Shown here: piece after piece, positions 45,701 through 49,014 of the stretch
Numbering within the stretch: position 1 is the stretch's first letter
Layout of the letters: each line of letters begins with the position of its first letter
Source of the DNA: Fontibacillus panacisegetis
Lineage (GTDB): Bacteria; Bacillota; Bacilli; Paenibacillales; Paenibacillaceae
Length of the DNA: 49,014 nucleotides
Assembly: GCF_900102215.1 (NCBI RefSeq)
Contig: NZ_FNBG01000035.1
Location: 1-49,014, forward strand
Direction of reading: 5' to 3'
The notes under the pieces: generated by a model
The model's input: only the letters and a program-made list of their open reading frames with translations
Told to the model about the DNA's origin: nothing
Database searches by the model: none
Program-made: the position numbers and the translations under genes

Positions 45701-46314
45701 TCGTACAAAACCTGGTGAATATCGCCGGTCAGTTTTTCACTAACAATCAAATAATTGACAACATGCTGATTTTCAAACAACAAATCGATAGAACCATTCT
45801 TCAAAGCGATAAGACCTTCCTCCACGCTCTGAAATTGCCTATATACAGTAACGCCTGTCTTCTGCTTAAGCAGCTCTTCAGAGTAACGGTTTGCGGCAAC
45901 GCCTACTTTATAATCTGACAATGATTCTAACGTGATATCTCCTATAAAGCCTCGTCTTACGTATACCCCAGTATAAGTTTGCATGACTGGTTTGGAATAT
46001 ATCATATCAGTGTTATGGTTATTCACTACCACCAATCCGGCAGTATCGATGTCTTCTTGCTTGAGGCGCTGATAAACTTCCATCCAATCCCCTGAAGAAT
46101 AAAGCAGTGTATTTTTGCCATCCCTAAAGATCAACTGGGTCAATTCCAGATCAAAACCTGTTGGTGAACTATTTTGCTTGAATTTAAATGGTGGATAATC
46201 GAGCTCTGTCTGGTAATAAACATTTGCCCGCTCACCAAGCGCTGTTGGCATAAAGTATGTAGTGGCTAACAAAATGGTAAATGTCGCTAACATCATCTTA
46301 AGTATCTTCTTCAT
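42775..46314 (-). CDS. Transmembrane GGDEF-EAL protein with SBP_bac_3 sensor and PAS domains
   Basis: The product of about 1,179 residues makes or breaks cyclic di-GMP. It has an N-terminal signal/membrane segment, an extracytoplasmic amino-acid-binding-type sensor (SBP_bac_3-like, up to about residue 245), a membrane span (about 260-282), three PAS-like domains joined by coiled-coil linkers that repeat YEELEST/YEELEAT, then GGDEF and EAL domains. Both catalytic signatures are intact: LGGDEFVIFL and FEALIRW, so both activities are possible. The ATG at 46314 has AAGGA nine bases upstream and places the signal peptide correctly. It is convergent with xylR and shares its terminator. Confidence 0.93.
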   Translation of the reverse strand: MKKILKMMLATFTILLATTYFMPTALGERANVYYQTELDYPPFKFKQNSSPTGFDLELTQLIFRDGKNTLLYSSGDWMEVYQRLKQEDIDTAGLVVVNNHNTDMIYSKPVMQTYTGVYVRRGFIGDITLESLSDYKVGVAANRYSEELLKQKTGVTVYRQFQSVEEGLIALKNGSIDLLFENQHVVNYLIVSEKLTGDIHQVLYDLYPLDVSYAVKKSSPELVTYINSRIDELRGEEMYEYLYQKYFFDHSKYYKDKIINRYILLGCVIALLIVLSYILLRIYIKYLKKTLYEERELSKEVLDHTNMLVWAVHKDKRTVRFNQYAELLTGMKESDLTNQRYDQIEGFHERYSGLVDLLDNAIAMKFVDNQEMTLTYGDQNQSKMFLFRTSAIRDASGRPEVFIIAGMDIEERKIYENKLQSSYEELESTYEELAATQEELERQFDELIVQEDKLRISEERFRLATMGSGAVIWDTVPDTNYYFVSERMFELLGYGRGEVSTTLDGWMELIHPQDMQDTIESRQAYLRGESPVYEKEYRMRKKDGSYIWIQARGMLQRNSEGRVIRFAGSMIDVTDRKNYELRLQNSYEELEATFEELTAAQDELRVNYETLVDNQEMLRRNEERYRLVTEASDSGIWETDVLANQHYFSPRWYELLGYDVNDLVSFVTLDQLVHPDDYERYLNDLEIVRRDSKGMFQCEYRLRLKSGDYRWFMGRGRVLYDDQGHAYRTTGSITDIHELKKYQDRLQHLAYYDALSDLPNRLYLLEELEAFFSNPQEKAALFFVDTDNFKYINDTLGHKFGDRLLKETSSRLASVIEDKGMLFRLGGDEFVIFLQNIHHEEQALLLAEHLMQGFLEPFQINESEVYVSVSIGIAIYPQHGVSAEEILKNADMAMYAAKEAGKGKYMVFDQSFLQVFNERVNLEKYLRQGLQNGEFQLFYQPQVSVRNGHITGFEALIRWNSPELGFVSPLSFIKIAEDSRLIIPIGEWVLFRACAFASSFQEEGYGKFKISVNISVIQMLQDDFIDMVMRALEDTGLEPDLLELEITETLIMESFDALIPKLAFLRSKGIQIALDDFGTGYSSLGSLQDMPITTLKIDKTFIEQVSDEGDPRSLAKAIVLIGRKMGLKVVAEGVETEQQMKYVKRAKCDMIQGYYISKPLSEEDTIQLIRSKKVYDIRR

Positions 46315-46468
46315 CGACATGCATCCTTTGTGCATAAAAATGAGTTGATTATGTTTACTAACTGTTCTAAAGATGACAATTAAAGCAATTCTTAATTTTT
46401 TTAATTTTATCATATTTACACTGGAACAAATAGGATTATTTCCTATGCGCTTTTCCCCTTAAACGGGA

Positions 46469-46504
46469 TCGGCCGATCACCTAATAGTGCAGGCGATCGG
46501 CCGA
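46469..46504. other. Strong hairpin in the gap before the GGDEF-EAL gene
   Basis: TCGGCCGATC and GATCGGCCGA are perfect ten-base arms. On the plus strand GTATTTTTAT follows at a small distance; on the minus strand there is no T-run. It lies 39 bp after the transporter stop codon and could end that message or block read-through into the next gene. The rest of the 229-bp gap is AT-rich. Confidence 0.6.
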
Positions 46505-46543
46505 AATCTAGTATTTTTATTAATAGTCTGATCTTAAATATTT

Positions 46544-47332
46544 CTAATGATCTTCAGAGTCGAGAAACGGCTTATTTACATAATAGTACATAAATCCCAT
46601 CAGAAGCCCGCCACCGATCAGATTACCTAACGTAACTGGTATCAGGTTGTGAAGCACACCTGCAAACGAGATCGTTCCAGGATGATTCAGAACAAGCGCT
46701 ATAGCAAACGTACACATATTGGCGATGCTATGCTCATACCCCGAGATGAAGAAGCAAAATACGAACAGCATCATCGCAAACATTTTGGCTCCGTCTTGCT
46801 TAAATGACATCGGGATAAAAAACGCCAAACACACCAGCCAATTACATAAAATTGCTCTGAAGAACAGCTCCGTTGTTGAAGTTGTCATCTTATGCTCAAC
46901 GACGTACAGCAGAAACCCGTTCACTGATGAATCTGTAAATAATCCTGTCAAAAATATGAGCAGTGCAAATGCAGATGCCCCAAGAATATTACCACAATAA
47001 CTAAAAATCCAGAGCTTTACGACCTCGATCCATTTCATCTTCTTACGCAAAGCTGCGTAAGTGTAATAAAATGTGTTGCCAGTGAAGAGGTCTCCTCCCC
47101 CATACGCAATCAAAATAATCGCCGCGCCGAACGTAATAGCAGCCATTGGATATGTCAGCGGAGAATGCTCCAGGTAAAAAAAGTTACCTGTCTTGAATGC
47201 TACGATAACGCCAAACCCAATGAACATACTTGCCAGCATCGCCCGAGCGATGTAGCGAATCTTGCTTTGTCGAAAAATTTTATGCTTTTTAAGCGCCAGC
47301 TCTTCGACTTTTAATAGTGGTCCTGTCTCCAT
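46544..47332 (-). CDS. Formate/nitrite transporter (FNT family)
   Basis: The 262-residue membrane protein has six predicted spans and FNT-type signature stretches (GGGDLFTGNTFYY, FISGYEHSIANM, VTLGNLIGGGLLMG). Family members form pentameric channels for formate, nitrite or hydrosulfide. ATG 47332 follows AGGAGG; the ORF is open to 47368. A CTTGA-N6-TCAAG palindrome lies upstream, suggesting a redox regulator, though this is unproven. Confidence 0.92.
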   Translation of the reverse strand: METGPLLKVEELALKKHKIFRQSKIRYIARAMLASMFIGFGVIVAFKTGNFFYLEHSPLTYPMAAITFGAAIILIAYGGGDLFTGNTFYYTYAALRKKMKWIEVVKLWIFSYCGNILGASAFALLIFLTGLFTDSSVNGFLLYVVEHKMTTSTTELFFRAILCNWLVCLAFFIPMSFKQDGAKMFAMMLFVFCFFISGYEHSIANMCTFAIALVLNHPGTISFAGVLHNLIPVTLGNLIGGGLLMGFMYYYVNKPFLDSEDH

Positions 47333-47372
47333 AGTTCCTCCTGTGGGGTATTTCCCCTCATTTTCCATATAT

Positions 47373-47388
47373 CTTGAACATTGTCAAG
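47373..47388. promoter_or_regulatory. CTTGA-N6-TCAAG palindrome before the FNT gene
   Basis: CTTGA and TCAAG flank six bases. The inner TTGA/TCAA half-sites resemble FNR-type sites, but the N6 centre of Bacillus-type Fnr sites normally reads TGTGA/TCACA. It lies about 40-55 bp upstream of the start codon. Confidence 0.35.
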
Positions 47389-47462
47389 CAAATCGTATAA
47401 CAATTCGAGCAATTACATATTTACAAATCTCTTTGCGTTGTGCATAATAAAAATATATTACA

Positions 47463-47477
47463 TGATAATGATTATCA
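47463..47477. promoter_or_regulatory. Fur box
   Basis: TGATAATGATTATCA matches the Bacillus 7-1-7 Fur consensus TGATAAT-N-ATTATCA exactly. It lies about 50 bp before a small gene with a good ribosome-binding site. Promoter-like sequence overlaps it, so iron-loaded Fur should repress that gene. Confidence 0.9.
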
Positions 47478-47527
47478 TTATTGATCTGATCATTTAACTC
47501 ATGAACACTCAAAAGGAGTTTGAAGCT

Positions 47528-47671
47528 ATGAAGGTATCTACCCGTAAAACTACTCTACAGATTGACGATTTTCTGGATTTGCTAAATTTGGCTGCCCAGT
47601 TGGGTGACCAGAAATGGCAAAAGGAGATTCTCCGCAAACTGGAACTGCACATTTCCAATTTGACAAATTAA
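47528..47671 (+). CDS. Fur-box-controlled 47-residue protein
   Basis: The small ORF (MKVSTRKTTLQIDDF at its start) has AAAGGAG nine bases before its ATG and ends 52 bp before a perfect intrinsic terminator. A consensus Fur box precedes it. The protein is soluble, probably helical, and I do not recognise a family. Its size and control recall the small Fur-regulated proteins (FbpA, FbpB, FbpC) of Bacillus subtilis, but no sequence likeness is claimed. A role in iron sparing is an inference from control alone. Confidence 0.75.
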   Translation: MKVSTRKTTLQIDDFLDLLNLAAQLGDQKWQKEILRKLELHISNLTN

Positions 47672-47723
47672 GGATTTTTATATATAGTGGATCCAATATG
47701 AAATGAACGATCTTGCGATGGAA

Positions 47724-47769
47724 GCACCCGTAAGAAAAGGCAATATTGCCTTTCCTGCGGGTGCTTTTT
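47724..47769 (+). terminator. Intrinsic terminator of the small gene
   Basis: GCACCCG pairs with CGGGTGC, and inside it AAAAGGCA pairs with TGCCTTT. TTTTTG follows directly. The hairpin stands alone between the small gene and the next gene. Confidence 0.9.
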
Positions 47770-47813
47770 GTTGTGGGCTCTCATTTCTCATTTTGAAATA
47801 AAGGGAGTGTATT

Positions 47814-48671
47814 ATGAGTAAATTCAAATTTTTTTCCGCGTTTCGTCCCAAAATGAAAAGCAGTAAATTTTTCGTATTTGCCCTTGTTATGTTTTTAGGA
47901 ATAACTCCTTTACTAGTTGAGAACCCCGTGCATGCTGCTTCTGTTGAATTTACAGACTCCGTCAATGACCAATTGAACAAAACAGCCACCTCTGCCGGAG
48001 GCACGCAAAAAACCAGGATTACAAAGCAATACAATGATTTCAGTTCACAATATAAGGAGATCATAAGCTGGGATGATAAGATCTCTTCACTGCATTATGA
48101 GAATGAGGCTCAGGTGTCAACGGTCCGTAAACAAATCAAAGAAATCAATGATGATAAAATTACCAAATTGGAGACACAAGTAAAAGAACTCAAAAGTAAA
48201 TATCAGCCTCTTTTTGATAGCTACTCCTCCCTGACCAGACAAGTTGCTGCTGCCAAGAAGCTGAAGGATAAGTCGTTATACAAAGTATTATCCGTACAAG
48301 CCGATGTTATGAGGACTGCAGCTACGCTTGCCCGCCAAGAGATCAGAACAAAGCAAGACTCACTTACAGCAGCAAAGAAGGAAAAAACAAATTTGGCGAA
48401 AAAAATACGCGGCGTACTAGCTGAGATTGATCCGGTTAAAAATAAAATTAAGGCTGAAAAAAGCGTCCTGTCAGGGCAGAGCAAGCTCATTACTACAGAG
48501 TGGACAAATTTCAAGGCAGCTATTAAGAAATCCGATGCTGACAGAACGTCAGATGCATTAGCAAGGCTGCTTACTCTCAGCACTAAAGCCACTTCTCTCA
48601 AGCAAAATATATACAGCATGGAGGTAAGCATCGGCAGTATTATTAAGCGAAGTAAAGCTCTGCTTCCTTAA
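47814..48671 (+). CDS. Secreted coiled-coil protein of unknown function
   Basis: The 285-residue product has a signal peptide (hydrophobic FVFALVMFLGITPLLV then VHAAS) and a mature part that is lysine- and glutamate-rich with heptad-like repeats through most of its length, including YENEAQVSTVRKQIKEI and TKQDSLTAAKKEKTNL. No catalytic motif or cysteine was noted in the mature part. I do not recognise a named family. It may be a cell-wall-associated or spacing protein. It has a clear AAAGGGAG-type site and is followed by the right-end repeat array. Confidence 0.8.
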   Translation: MSKFKFFSAFRPKMKSSKFFVFALVMFLGITPLLVENPVHAASVEFTDSVNDQLNKTATSAGGTQKTRITKQYNDFSSQYKEIISWDDKISSLHYENEAQVSTVRKQIKEINDDKITKLETQVKELKSKYQPLFDSYSSLTRQVAAAKKLKDKSLYKVLSVQADVMRTAATLARQEIRTKQDSLTAAKKEKTNLAKKIRGVLAEIDPVKNKIKAEKSVLSGQSKLITTEWTNFKAAIKKSDADRTSDALARLLTLSTKATSLKQNIYSMEVSIGSIIKRSKALLP

Positions 48672-48817
48672 CTTAAGGGGCTGTCCCAAAAGTAGGTTTA
48701 GTGTCAAAACTAGAAATAGCGGTGCAAGGAAGACGCCCCCTGCACCGCTTGATCCTGCCGCATTCTATGACCGTATCTCATGTGTAATAGTGTCATGATG
48801 CGGATTTTCTGAAATTC

Positions 48818-48994
48818 CTGCAAATGTGCAGGCTTTGATCATGTAAAGTCTCTAAATGCCCTAAATTGCTGCAAATGTGCATGCTTTCTCTAAGGATTCT
48901 CTTCAAACTAGTCTATTCTGAACAATATTGCTGCAGTTTTGCAGGCTTTTGTTCATCCTTTCATGGCTACTTTAAAAAAACTGTATTTTTGCAT
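48818..48994. repeat. TGCA-dyad tetrad, array 3
   Basis: Four dyads, TGCAAATGTGCA, TGCAAATGTGCA, TGCAGTTTTGCA and TGTATTTTTGCA, have centres at 48824.5, 48875.5, 48937.5 and 48987.5. Spacings are 51, 62 and 50. The block lies downstream of the secreted coiled-coil gene. Its spacer between units 2 and 3 is nearly identical to bases 1-50 of the window, so the two are copies of one subfamily. No ORF is convincing in 48672-49014. Confidence 0.8.
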
Positions 48995-49014
48995 CCTTTT
49001 CCTGATATCTTGCC

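Noticed and set aside
46469..46504. Palindrome as a restriction or recombination site
   Set aside because: Ten-base arms with a 16-base loop near a gene end fit a terminator or processing hairpin better, and no site-specific recombinase lies nearby.

Overview
The window looks like a chromosomal segment of a Paenibacillus-type Bacillota. The signs are strong Shine-Dalgarno sites, a FIMAH-type C-terminus on a secreted protein, MdxEFG-like maltodextrin permeases without a cognate ATPase, a xylA/xylB/xylR locus with a classic divergent operator, an HssRS/HrtBA haem-stress locus and a Bacillus-type Fur box. No rRNA, tRNA, phage, transposase or CRISPR locus was seen. The genus is inferred from gene content, not from a marker gene.

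Layout. (1) 1-613: gene-free repeat region. (2) 614-9659, minus strand: one long collinear cluster read from the right: histidine-phosphatase-family enzyme, mdxE/F/G-like maltodextrin importer, PHP phosphoesterase, chemoreceptor, MgtC/SapB membrane protein, LacI-type regulator. (3) 9660-10195: regulatory and repeat region. (4) 10196-20212, minus strand: a second alpha-glucan island: LacI regulator, neopullulanase-type GH13, lipoprotein binding protein, two permeases, then glycogen-debranching enzyme and type I pullulanase behind their own operator-bearing promoter. (5) 20213-20589: promoter with two operators, a second repeat array and a terminator. (6) 20590-25712, minus strand: large secreted multidomain protein and an FAD-dependent oxidoreductase preceded by a purine riboswitch. 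(7) 25975-30282: CNNM/CorC-type transporter, beta-helix protein, PRK06851-like ATPase and thioredoxin-like protein. (8) 30317-34174: AraC regulator divergent from a Gfo/Idh oxidoreductase and two TIM-barrel sugar isomerase/epimerase genes. (9) 34329-38266: hssR-hssS-hrtB-hrtA-like haem sensing and export. (10) 38361-42666: xylB, xylA and divergent xylR. (11) 42775-46314: large GGDEF-EAL protein with a periplasmic-type sensor and PAS domains. (12) 46544-48671: formate/nitrite transporter, a Fur-box-controlled 47-aa protein and a secreted coiled-coil protein. (13) 48672-49014: third repeat array.

How it works together. Sections 2 and 4 form a starch/maltodextrin programme: extracellular dextrins are bound by two lipoproteins, imported through two permease pairs (presumably energised by a shared MsmX-like ATPase elsewhere) and cut inside the cell by neopullulanase, pullulanase and debranching enzyme. 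Section 10 adds xylose use. Iron and haem appear twice: the HssRS/HrtBA unit and the Fur-box small protein.

The most unusual signal is a family of intergenic tetrads. Three complete arrays (9972-10145, 20325-20498, 48819-48993) each hold four 12-bp dyads of the form TGCA-N4-TGCA whose centres are 50-51, 61-62 and 50-51 bp apart. A fourth array (169-367) uses a different dyad, GGAA-N5/8-TTCC, with spacings 51, 72 and 51, and it seems to lie inside a broken copy of the first family. The second most interesting signal is a guanine-class aptamer (25646-25712) whose 3' half is shared with an intrinsic terminator, which predicts ligand-induced read-through.
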